Of a DNA stretch of 6,593 nucleotides, positions 1 through 5,170 are shown in pieces (the first letter of the stretch is position 1; every line of letters starts with the position of its first letter). Origin of the DNA: Bradyrhizobium sp. (GTDB lineage: Bacteria; Pseudomonadota; Alphaproteobacteria; Rhizobiales; Xanthobacteraceae); contig JAQGKC010000501.1 of assembly GCA_028290305.1 (NCBI GenBank), positions 1 through 6,593 on the forward strand. Reading direction: 5' to 3'. The position numbers were made by a program, and so were the translations under genes. Below the pieces are notes generated by a model, which was given only the letters and a program-made list of their open reading frames with translations, did no database searches and was not told the origin of the DNA.

Positions 1-203
1 ACGGCCCCCGCCGGCTGGAAGGTCCACTTGGCAAGGCCGACCGATCGATTGTGCTCGCACTTGTCGCGATAGTGATCACCGCCTGCGGCCGGCTTCCTGA
101 AGGCGCGTGGCTCTTCGTGCCAGCGCTTTACCTGGGGTCGGTGATCACCGTCTGGAATCGCTTGCGCTTTGCGCTGGCCGAGCGGGAGTCCCTCGTCGAA
201 TAA
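1..203 (+). CDS. CDP-alcohol phosphatidyltransferase-like membrane protein, C-terminal end (partial)
   Basis: An open frame enters from the left edge (codons start at base 3) and ends at TAA 201-203, showing the last 66 residues. They begin GPRRLEGPLGKADRS, then two hydrophobic segments (about visible residues 16-31 and 38-54), then a basic end, NRLRFALAERESLVE. This pattern, GxxGKxDR before two closing membrane helices and a final NRxRxAL, matches my memory of the C-terminus of CDP-alcohol phosphatidyltransferases. These integral membrane enzymes move a phosphatidyl group from CDP-diacylglycerol to an alcohol in phospholipid synthesis. The catalytic aspartate motif lies upstream, outside the window, so substrate and activity cannot be judged. 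It could be another polytopic membrane protein. A 146-bp gap separates it from the next gene. Confidence 0.6.
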   Translation, partial: GPRRLEGPLGKADRSIVLALVAIVITACGRLPEGAWLFVPALYLGSVITVWNRLRFALAERESLVE

Positions 204-349
204 TTCCCCCCGGTTTGACGACAATAATCGGAGTGCCGGGTCGCTCTCTCGCGGTTATTAGGATAGCGTCGAGGCAATCCGAGCGACCGTATCGAAAGCC
301 GCTCCCGATCGCAGTCGCGAATTGATGGCGCAAGGAACGCACTCCGATC

Positions 350-601
350 ATGATTGCACGGAGCCTACTGAGGGCGAAGAAAAAGCACGGAAAACGGGTT
401 TGCGCCCAGGCCGAGCCCGTCGCGCTCGTAAACGGCGTCGAGGCTGACCCCGCCAAAGCTCACGTAATGGCCCATTTCCGGGGGCTAGTAGCGGACGGAT
501 TGGCCGAGTGGCAGAGGCTGGATGATGGAACCATCCGACTTTCTCTCAACACCGGCGAAATCTACCTGCTGAAGAAGATGGACATCACGCGCATCGCCTG
601 A
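350..601 (+). CDS. Small hypothetical protein, 83 residues
   Basis: I do not recognise a named family. The first 20 residues are strongly basic (AKKKHGKR). The rest, from about residue 36, reads as a compact fold: a helix (AHVMAHFRGLVADGLAEWQ, 37-55), a turn (LDDG), then beta-like strands (TIRLSLNTGEIYLL) and ITRIA at the end. It resembles short lineage-specific hypotheticals of Hyphomicrobiales that carry a GLAEW...LDDGTI...L.TGE pattern; that is recollection, not a search. An AAGGA sits at 332-336, 13 bp before the ATG, a little far for a normal site. It has no copy of the 22-bp element at the usual position. It precedes the repair locus by 166 bp and is probably transcribed separately. Confidence 0.6.
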   Translation: MIARSLLRAKKKHGKRVCAQAEPVALVNGVEADPAKAHVMAHFRGLVADGLAEWQRLDDGTIRLSLNTGEIYLLKKMDITRIA

Positions 602-645
602 CTTGTCGCAGCCTGAGTTCATCACACGCGCTGGTCGCCATCGCG

Positions 646-668
646 TCCGGCGCATTTTTCTGTGCGGA
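646..668 (+). terminator. Possible weak hairpin after the 350-601 gene
   Basis: TCCG-(G)-CGCA at 646-654 pairs with TGTGCGGA at 661-668, allowing one bulged G and one G-T pair, around a loop of five T and a C. No T-run follows the stem, so it is not a typical intrinsic terminator. It is the only structure between the 350-601 gene and the repair promoter. Confidence 0.2.
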
Positions 669-675
669 AGGCCTC

Positions 676-689
676 CTGAGAATTCTCAG
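676..689. promoter_or_regulatory. 14-bp perfect palindrome at the edge of the first 22-bp element
   Basis: CTGAGAATTCTCAG is a perfect 14-bp inverted repeat. Its last two bases are the first two bases of the element at 688-709. It lies about 79 bp upstream of the methyltransferase start and would sit near -60 to -75 of the inferred promoter, a plausible place for a dimeric regulator. The other five element copies show no such palindrome next to them. Chance is possible. Confidence 0.3.
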
Positions 690-709
690 TTTGAAAGCAA
701 ACATCGGAG
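688..709 (+). promoter_or_regulatory. 22-bp element copy 1, upstream of first methyltransferase
   Basis: AGTTTGAAAGCAA (688-700), four bases, then CGGAG (705-709). It ends 58 bp before ATG 768. TAGCTT at 732-737, within CGTAGCTTCG, begins 22 bp after the element and could be the -10. Copy 2 has the same decamer with one change at exactly the same distance. This copy contains AAAGCAAA, the form I recall for the E. coli alkA Ada box. Activator binding just upstream of -35 is inferred. Confidence 0.65.
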
Positions 710-767
710 TTTGGGCGAGAGCGCGTGTGCGTAGCTTCGATCATGAGGACAACGAAGGAGTGACACC

Positions 768-1343
768 ATGAACCTCATGATATCGGAAGCCGCCACGCGG
801 CTCCTACCGGCGGCCGAGCCCGGCAACACTGCGGCTGACGTCCTCTTCTTCGGGGTCGGCGATAGCGCCTTGGGTAAGGTTCTGCTCGCCCGCAGCGCCA
901 AGGGCGTCTGCGCCGTTCTGCTCGGCGACGACGCCGGCGAGCTGGAAGCGGACTTCGCGGGTCGTTTTCCCGGAACCACTCTCGTCGCGAACGAAGTCAT
1001 GGTCCGCGACGACCTGGCGAAGGTGGTCCGCTACGCCGAAAAACCCTCCGAGGGGCTCGCTCTCACGCTCGACATGCGCGGGACGCCGCTTCAGCGGCGG
1101 ATTTGGGAGCAGATCCGTGCGATCCCCGTGGGTAAGACGATGAGCTACATGCACCTGGCTCGGGTGATCAACAACGTCTATCCGAATGTTGCTGCCCGCG
1201 TGGTGGCAAACGCTTGCGCCGCTAATGCGATCGCGCTCGCCGTTCCTTGCCACCGTGTCATCCGCACGGATGGTGAACTCGCAGGCTACCGTTGGGGCAT
1301 CGAGCGCAAGCGCGAGCTGATCGAGAAGGAGGGCTTGGTATGA
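768..1343 (+). CDS. ogt: Methylated-DNA--[protein]-cysteine S-methyltransferase (Ada C-terminal/Ogt type)
   Basis: This 191-residue suicide repair protein would transfer the alkyl group from O6-methylguanine (and O4-methylthymine) in DNA to its own cysteine. The N-terminal ribonuclease H-like domain covers about residues 24-100 (GDSALGKVLLARSAKGVCAV). The catalytic domain starts at LDMRGTPLQRRIW (101-113) and holds the active site PCHRV (160-164) with acceptor Cys161. SY (126-127), Arg144 as the likely arginine finger, Asn153 and GYRWGIERKREL (173-184) are also present. The metal-binding and AraC-type domains of full Ada are absent, so it repairs but should not regulate. AAGGAG at 755-760 lies 7 bp before ATG 768. 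Its TGA overlaps the next start as ATGA, indicating translational coupling. The 22-bp element lies upstream. Confidence 0.93.
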   Translation: MNLMISEAATRLLPAAEPGNTAADVLFFGVGDSALGKVLLARSAKGVCAVLLGDDAGELEADFAGRFPGTTLVANEVMVRDDLAKVVRYAEKPSEGLALTLDMRGTPLQRRIWEQIRAIPVGKTMSYMHLARVINNVYPNVAARVVANACAANAIALAVPCHRVIRTDGELAGYRWGIERKRELIEKEGLV

Positions 1344-2089
1344 GGCCGAACACTTCCACCGTCACGACGGCTTTCGCGAACGTGCCCACGAAAGCCCGGG
1401 TCGCGGCGTACGACTGGCAGGCGCTCGCGCAGGAGTTCGATGGCTTCGGCTGTGCGGTCCTGCCGAAGCTCCTGTCGCCCGTCGAGTGTCGCGCCATCTC
1501 GGGCCTTTATCTCGAGGAGGCGCATTTTCGCAGCCATGTCCACATGGCGCGGTATGGCTTCGGCAAGGGCGAGTACCGCTGCTTCAAGTATCCGCTGCCT
1601 GACCTTCTCGGCGGGTTACGCACCGCGCTATATCCGCGCCTTGTGATCATCGCCAACGAGTGGAACGATCGCATGGGAATCGACGAGCGGTATCCCGTCG
1701 AGCACGCTTCGTTTCTGACGCAATGTCATGACGCCGGCCAGGTGCGGCCGACGCCGCTGCTGTTGCAGTACGTGCCCGGTGATTTCAACTGTTTGCATCA
1801 GGATCTCTATGGCGATCTCTTCTTTCCGATCCAGGTCGCGATCCTTCTCTCGGAGCCCGGCGTTGATTTCACCGGCGGGGAGTTTGTCCTGACCGAACAA
1901 CGGCCGCGCATGCAAAGTCGCGCCGAGGTCGTCCCGCTTCGACAGGGTGATGCGGTGGCCTTCGCGGTTCATAACCGACCGGTGCGAGGGACGAAGGGCA
2001 ATTACCGCGTGAACCTCCGGCACGGCGTCAGCCGCTTGCGCTCCGGCATACGTCATACCGTCGGGATCATCTTTCACGAAGGGAAATAG
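1340..2089 (+). CDS. 2-oxoglutarate/Fe(II)-dependent oxygenase, DNA-repair associated (Oxygenase-NA/DUF2086-like)
   Basis: This 249-residue protein has a double-stranded beta-helix oxygenase layout. The metal site is HxD in CLHQDLYGDLFFP (His153, Asp155) with distal His228 in NLRHGVSR. Arg238, ten residues later in GIRHTVGIIFHEG, is placed to bind 2-oxoglutarate. The sequence matches my memory of the family Pfam calls Oxygenase-NA, proposed to act oxidatively on alkylated DNA as AlkB does; the substrate is not shown by sequence. I chose ATG 1340 over an in-frame ATG at 1292 because AAGGAGG at 1327-1333 is 6 bp upstream and the ATGA overlap is typical of an operon. Gene order methyltransferase-oxygenase supports direct-reversal repair of O-alkyl and possibly N-alkyl damage. 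No essential residue appears missing. Confidence 0.88.
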   Translation: MRPNTSTVTTAFANVPTKARVAAYDWQALAQEFDGFGCAVLPKLLSPVECRAISGLYLEEAHFRSHVHMARYGFGKGEYRCFKYPLPDLLGGLRTALYPRLVIIANEWNDRMGIDERYPVEHASFLTQCHDAGQVRPTPLLLQYVPGDFNCLHQDLYGDLFFPIQVAILLSEPGVDFTGGEFVLTEQRPRMQSRAEVVPLRQGDAVAFAVHNRPVRGTKGNYRVNLRHGVSRLRSGIRHTVGIIFHEGK

Positions 2090-2208
2090 CAAAGCTTGGG
2101 CGGCGTGCCGTCGCCCCGCTCCAGATTCAACCATCTGTCAACCCGACCGCAGGGGCTCCTCATGACTCATGCGCAGGGAGGCAATTCTCTTTACGAACGG
2201 TGAACGTC

Positions 2209-2691
2209 ATGAAACTCGTCAGAATGGCCGATGGAAAGATTGGGCTCTTCGTGCTGTTGCCCAAGGGAGCGTACGCGATCGATATTGCGAGCAGCTTGGG
2301 CGTCTTCTCCCATGACCCGCTGTCAAACGGTCTCCTCAACGGCGTACTGAAGAACGGCCATCACTGGTCGCTCCTGGTAAACCACTGGGCCCACTTGCGC
2401 TCGCCCCTGAAGAGGCTGCAAACTATCGCGCTGCGAAGTCCGGATCATCCGAGCCTGGTCTTGCAGCCCCTCACGAGCGGCCCGCCCGCCGCAAGTGTCG
2501 CCGATCCGATCATCGCTATCGAAATTACGGACATCGATACCTTCGAGGAGCAGGATCCGACGGGGCGGCGCGCGATGGAGCGGCAGTTCATGCCGCCTCC
2601 GGAGAGCAATTCGCCACGCGGCTCGACAGCGACGGAAACTGCGCAGGTGATCGACTTCTCTTCTATCGGAGGCGATTCCCGTCGGAGGTAG
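2209..2691 (+). CDS. Hypothetical protein with an FAH-N-terminal-like start, 160 residues
   Basis: The function is not recognised. The opening MKLVRMADGKIGLFVLL followed by a short acidic-hydrophobic strand (AYAIDIASSLGVF, 21-33) faintly recalls the small N-terminal domain of fumarylacetoacetate-hydrolase proteins, but the catalytic FAH domain is absent. A helical region (38-76) contains LNGVLKNGHHWSLLVNHW. Residues 99-110 form a beta-like strand (DPIIAIEITDID), and the tail from about 116 is polar, Pro/Ser-rich and probably disordered, ending in SRRR. ATG 2209 is preferred because GGTGA (2199-2203), complementary to the 16S end, is 5 bp upstream; GTG 2200 would add MNV. It lies 119 bp after the oxygenase with no copy of the 22-bp element, so it may be the third gene of the repair operon. 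That role is inferred from position only. Confidence 0.7.
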   Translation: MKLVRMADGKIGLFVLLPKGAYAIDIASSLGVFSHDPLSNGLLNGVLKNGHHWSLLVNHWAHLRSPLKRLQTIALRSPDHPSLVLQPLTSGPPAASVADPIIAIEITDIDTFEEQDPTGRRAMERQFMPPPESNSPRGSTATETAQVIDFSSIGGDSRRR

Positions 2692-2741
2692 CGAAGCCCG
2701 CATCGGCAGTGGTCTCGCTAGGTGTCGATACAAAGATGCGT

Positions 2742-2774
2742 TGGCGGCGATGCTCAACTCGAGCGTCGCCGCCA
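2742..2774 (+). terminator. Long GC-rich hairpin between the two repair units
   Basis: Bases 2742-2755 pair with 2761-2774 around loop AACTC, giving 14 bp with one T-G pair. The arms include GGCGGCGA and TCGCCGCC. It starts 50 bp after the stop at 2691 and ends 58 bp before element copy 2. The only following T-run is TTT, so it is not a classical intrinsic terminator, but the stability and position suggest it ends or processes the upstream operon transcript. Confidence 0.45.
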
Positions 2775-2832
2775 TTTGCGTTCATGAGGACGTCGCTTCG
2801 AAGTTTACTGTCGCTCGACTTCGCTTCTTTCC

Positions 2833-2854
2833 GATTTGAAAGCAAGGACCGGAT
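2833..2854 (+). promoter_or_regulatory. 22-bp element copy 2, upstream of second methyltransferase
   Basis: GATTTGAAAGCAA (2833-2845), GGAC, then CGGAT (2850-2854), ending 56 bp before ATG 2911. TATCTT at 2877-2882, within CGTATCTTCG, lies 22 bp after the element and is the best -10 candidate in the window. It is almost identical in sequence and identical in spacing to that of copy 1. This gives the second methyltransferase its own promoter. Confidence 0.65.
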
Positions 2855-2910
2855 CGGCTCTGCCGATGCCACTTCGTATCTTCGGTACAGACGATGCGAA
2901 GGAGCAAAAG

Positions 2911-3441
2911 ATGCCCGAGGTAATCCGTTTCGCCTGGGGGAATAGTTCTCTCGGCGAGTTCATGGTGGCGATGTCGGATAAGGGCCTCGTGGCCTTAGAA
3001 CTCGGCTCGTGTCGTGACTCGGCGGAAGTAGCGCTGCGAATCCGTTTCCCGGACGCCGAAGTCGTCAGCAGACAGCTTGAACTGGTCGATATTCTCGACA
3101 AGATCACGCGCGTCATCGAAGAGCCGAGGTTCGATCCGGAACTCCCGCTCGATATGCGTGGAACGGCTTACGAGATCGAGGTCTGGTCTATGCTGCGCGT
3201 GCTACCCATCGGCGCGACGATCAGCTACGGCGCGCTCGCGGCCAAACTTGGCACGCGCGACGCCCGCGACGTGACCAAGGCAATCGCGTCCAATCCGATC
3301 GCAGTGCTTGTGCCATGCCATCGCGTCATCAAGAAGGACGGATCGATCTCGGGGTATCGCTGGGGCGTCAAGCGCAAGCGCGAACTGCTGGCGCGCGAGC
3401 GACGGGCCAGACCTCTCCCGACTTCGGAGGAAGATGAATGA
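2911..3441 (+). CDS. ogt: Second methylated-DNA--[protein]-cysteine S-methyltransferase (diverged paralogue)
   Basis: A 176-residue protein of the same family as the 768-1343 product. It has an N-terminal domain with SSLGEFMVAMSDKGLVALEL (12-31), then LPLDMRGTAYEIEVW (78-92), SYGALA (105-110), Arg119, Asn128, active site PCHRV (135-139) with acceptor Cys136, and GYRWGVKRKRELL (148-160). The usual glutamine of RGTxxQ is glutamate here. The C-terminal 15 residues are a short charged extension. It also lacks the Ada regulatory domains. The frame is open from ATG 2836, but ATG 2911 is the start: GAAGGAG at 2898-2904 lies 6 bp upstream and the protein then begins at the family's normal place. The two copies differ widely, so this is old divergence or separate acquisition rather than recent tandem duplication. 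Confidence 0.93.
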   Translation: MPEVIRFAWGNSSLGEFMVAMSDKGLVALELGSCRDSAEVALRIRFPDAEVVSRQLELVDILDKITRVIEEPRFDPELPLDMRGTAYEIEVWSMLRVLPIGATISYGALAAKLGTRDARDVTKAIASNPIAVLVPCHRVIKKDGSISGYRWGVKRKRELLARERRARPLPTSEEDE

Positions 3442-3534
3442 AAAGTCATTCGAGTCTATCTTTGCAGGCCGTCAACCGGCTGTGATCCGACTCTGCCACC
3501 GGCATAGCCGTTCTTCCAGCGCCGTTATTTCCCG

Positions 3535-3897
3535 TCAGCGACCCCACGGACGAAGCGGCGGCGGATCGCCTAGCGGATCCGCAAGATCATCGACGTCGGG
3601 AAACAGATCGCGCGTCTCCAATAGCTTTGTGAGTTCCGTGGGCAGAAGGAAGCGTTCCATGTCCAAAAGGGTTTCTTTCACCCAATTTATCAGGCGTCGA
3701 ACTTCCGGCGAGGCAGCCTCTTCTTTCATCTCCCATTGCGTAACCCACCCGCGCAACTCAAGCGCCTTCCGCTCGGTTTCGATGAGCTTTTGCAGCAGAG
3801 CTTCCCGCTCGGCGTTCCTCGATTGACGGGCAGCCGCGAACCTGCGCCGGTGGGCGAGTTCCTCGACATCACTTCTGGCAGGACGAATGTCGCTCAT
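3535..3897 (-). CDS. Small helical hypothetical protein, 120 residues, with element-type promoter
   Basis: No known family recognised. Residues 8-60 are rich in Arg, Glu and Ala with a helical, possibly coiled-coil pattern (AARQSRNAEREALLQKLIE). WVTQWEMKEE follows, then a second helical stretch to about residue 97 (VRRLINWVKETLLDMERFL). The tail 98-118 is Asp/Pro-rich. There is no signal peptide or membrane segment, so it is probably cytosolic. The start at 3897 has AGGAAG 5 bp upstream and element copy 4 about 63 bp upstream, strong signs that this is a real, independently transcribed gene. It converges on the second methyltransferase with 93 bp between. A damage-response role is inferred only from the shared promoter element. 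Confidence 0.75.
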   Translation of the reverse strand: MSDIRPARSDVEELAHRRRFAAARQSRNAEREALLQKLIETERKALELRGWVTQWEMKEEAASPEVRRLINWVKETLLDMERFLLPTELTKLLETRDLFPDVDDLADPLGDPPPLRPWGR

Positions 3898-3960
3898 GAG
3901 AGCTTCCTGATCGTTGTTAGGTGGTAACGCGAATACTGGGCGTGAGCCAGGACTACGACA

Positions 3961-3982
3961 GTCCGTTTCTTGCTTTCGAATT
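3961..3982 (-). promoter_or_regulatory. 22-bp element copy 4, upstream of the 120-residue gene
   Basis: Read on the minus strand it is AATTCGAAAGCAAG, three bases, then CGGAC. It ends 63 bp before the start codon at 3897. It fits AAT-N6-GCAA exactly, the two-box spacing I recall for the E. coli Ada operator. CAGTAT (3938 to 3933, minus) lies at the -10 position. GATTTGAA occurs again just upstream (3988-3981), so the left half is partly doubled. Confidence 0.6.
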
Positions 3983-4231
3983 CAAATCAATCTTGAGGTC
4001 TGCCCCGGCTACGAGGGTCGCCAGCGCAGTGGTTCAAGACCGCGGCTCGCGGTAACGGAATCGGGTGCGGCGGGCATCACCGGCTAGATCCGGGCTCCTC
4101 GACCTTGTTGATGCACCAGCGAGCTATAAGCGGGTCGCGGCGCTGCGAGCGTTTTACCGCCTAAAGTCGCGACGGCTTGGTGACTTCTGGCGACACTCGC
4201 GATTACATCGCTCTTGGCAGGTAAGCGGACA
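3983..4231. other. Gap without a convincing gene
   Basis: Between the promoter of the 120-residue gene and the end of the next minus-strand gene I find no believable coding frame. A plus-strand frame from 4065 to 4391 overlaps a better supported gene, lacks a ribosome binding site and has an unlikely Arg/Ser composition. A short hairpin, ACCGCG-GCT-CGCGGT at 4039-4053, is the only notable structure; it has no T-run and could be chance. Confidence 0.5.
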
Positions 4232-4492
4232 TCAAGCAATGGAACGAGTCCGGCGAACGATTGTCAGGACGGGGCGTTCGGTCTGGGCCGGACGCCATAG
4301 CTCGCCAAAGAGCAGGGCATCCAGTCGCTTCCGGAGACCCGTGGCCTCTCGGCGCAAAACAGGGTCATGTGGATTGGCCAAATCGGAATAAAGGCCGATC
4401 GACGCGCCCTTGAGAAGGGTCTGGACATCCGGCCGCAAGAATTGCCCGCGCGCGGCCGCAAACGTGTAGAGATTGAGAAGAGAGAAGCTCAT
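4232..4492 (-). CDS. Small hypothetical protein, 86 residues, with element-type promoter
   Basis: The function is not recognised. The protein starts MSFSLLNLYTFAAARGQFLR, probably a helix. A middle region follows (PDVQTLLKGASIGLYSDLAN, 21-40), then a charged helix (PVLRREATGLRKRLDALLFGEL, about 44-65) and a basic tail (VRRTRSIA). No membrane segment is clear. The open frame extends to an ATG at 4636, but that start would place the protein over its own promoter element. ATG 4492 has AGGAG 8 bp upstream (4505-4501) and element copy 5 ends 57 bp upstream, matching the other promoters. It lies 122 bp after the 4615-4992 gene on the same strand, with its own promoter in the gap. Confidence 0.65.
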   Translation of the reverse strand: MSFSLLNLYTFAAARGQFLRPDVQTLLKGASIGLYSDLANPHDPVLRREATGLRKRLDALLFGELWRPAQTERPVLTIVRRTRSIA

Positions 4493-4549
4493 TTCGCGGT
4501 CTCCTACCGTCCAGGAGCTTCCAATTTGCATGGCGTCAGGGTCGCGGCA

Positions 4550-4571
4550 CTCCGATCCTTGCTCTGATATT
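4550..4571 (-). promoter_or_regulatory. 22-bp element copy 5, upstream of the 86-residue gene
   Basis: Read on the minus strand it is AATATCAGAGCAAG, three bases, then CGGAG, ending 57 bp before the start at 4492. It keeps AAT-N6-GCAA exactly but varies in the middle (ATCAGA). CAAATT (4528 to 4523, minus) is a possible -10 one base closer than in copies 1 and 2. Confidence 0.5.
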
Positions 4572-4614
4572 CGTGTTTTGCTGAGGGCGTACTCGCAGGG
4601 GCGGAGCCTTACGG

Positions 4615-4992
4615 CTAGTGCGTCTTGGCACGGCATCCGCCGCCCTCTAGATGCGCCTTGCCCAGTTCTTGCGAGAGTTCCTCGGTGAGGCTGAAGGAGA
4701 CCGTGAATCCGTCCGGTGTCCCGATCGTCAGAATACGAAGATTGTCGGGACCAAGCTCGATCTCAAATTCCCGGAGAGGATATGTGATCCTCATGCTCGG
4801 ATCGTTGTGCGCACGCCTGACGGCGCTGGATGCGATCGCCGGCAGTGTCATCAGCAACGCCGACAACGTCTCGATCGTCAGGATGATGCCGATCTTGCGG
4901 TTCGCGACGTCGCAGACGACCAGCTTGACCGCGGTGCCATCGGTCGCAGTCTCGAAGTTGATCAGTCTCTGAACCTCGATTTCGTTTGTCAT
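4615..4992 (-). CDS. Hypothetical protein, 125 residues, with element-type promoter
   Basis: No named family recognised. It looks like a soluble alpha/beta fold. N-terminal strands come first (TAVKLVVCDVANRKIGIILT, 20-39), then a helix rich in Leu/Ala (ETLSALLMTLPAIASSAVRRA, about 41-61). After that come strands (MRITYPLREFEIEL, 67-80; LRILTIGTPDGFTVSFSL, 85-102) and a final helix (TEELSQELGKAHL). A GTPDGF turn stands out. The frame runs upstream to 5100, but ATG 4992 is chosen. It follows an AAAGGAAAGGG tract, and the upstream extension reads through the divergent promoter region. Element copy 6 ends 49 bp upstream. A Gly-Gly-Gly-Cys tail near the end (117-120) is unexplained. Confidence 0.75.
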   Translation of the reverse strand: MTNEIEVQRLINFETATDGTAVKLVVCDVANRKIGIILTIETLSALLMTLPAIASSAVRRAHNDPSMRITYPLREFEIELGPDNLRILTIGTPDGFTVSFSLTEELSQELGKAHLEGGGCRAKTH

Positions 4993-5041
4993 CGTGCGCC
5001 CTTTCCTTTCGGGCACGTAGCGCATCAGCATGGTACCGACA

Positions 5042-5063
5042 CTCCGCTTCTTCGCTCCAAATT
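5042..5063 (-). promoter_or_regulatory. 22-bp element copy 6 (weakest), upstream of the 125-residue gene
   Basis: Read on the minus strand it is AATTTGGAGCGAAG, three bases, then CGGAG, ending 49 bp before the start at 4992. AAT, the central AA and CGGAG are kept, but GCAA is replaced by CGAA. CTACGT (5020 to 5015, minus) is a poor -10 candidate. It is 24 bp from copy 3, which points the other way. Confidence 0.4.
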
Positions 5064-5087
5064 CCAGCCGCCCCGAATGACGACTTA

Positions 5088-5109
5088 GATTTGAAAGCAA
5101 GATTCGGAG
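5088..5109 (+). promoter_or_regulatory. 22-bp element copy 3, upstream of the 83-residue plus-strand gene
   Basis: GATTTGAAAGCAAG (5088-5101), ATT, then CGGAG (5105-5109). It matches copy 2 over the first 14 bases. It ends 61 bp before ATG 5171. CAAGCT (5132-5137) or AAGCTA (5133-5138) lies at the -10 position. Together with copy 6 it forms a divergent control region between 4993 and 5170. Confidence 0.6.
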
Positions 5110-5170
5110 TGGCGACCGACCTTCGCCGATGCAAGCTACCCGACATGTAAGCGGACTCGGGAGTGCAGGA

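Noticed and set aside
289..310. Possible seventh element copy before the 350-601 gene
   Set aside because: Only GAAAGC and a CG at the right spacing match. The AA and CGGA columns fail, and it would end 39 bp from the start codon instead of 49-63.
320..341. GCAA-GGAA-CGCA preceded by an AAT, reminiscent of an Ada box
   Set aside because: It ends 8 bp before ATG 350, and no later in-frame start lies at the distance expected from the other copies. The CGGA column is not kept.
690..719. TTGAAA of the element read as an ordinary -35 box
   Set aside because: With a 16-18 bp spacer the -10 position would hold GC-rich sequence (around GGGCGA, CTCTGC and ACCGAC in copies 1-3). A -10 fits better about 22 bp beyond the element.
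1875..1886. GGEF motif in the oxygenase (TGGEFVL, residues 178-184)
   Set aside because: In this context it is the common TGGE turn of 2-oxoglutarate oxygenases. No diguanylate cyclase domain surrounds it.
1919..2089. Minus-strand and alternative frames overlapping the repair genes
   Set aside because: They lie opposite well-supported enzymes and lack ribosome binding sites; they are by-products of GC-rich coding sequence.
4065..4391. 108-residue plus-strand frame
   Set aside because: No ribosome binding site, unnatural Arg/Ser composition, and its second half is antisense to the better supported 86-residue gene.
688..5109. Element as CRISPR repeat, transposon end or LexA box
   Set aside because: Copies are irregularly spaced by hundreds of bases on both strands, do not bound any transposase gene, and do not match the GTTC-type direct repeat known for alphaproteobacterial LexA.
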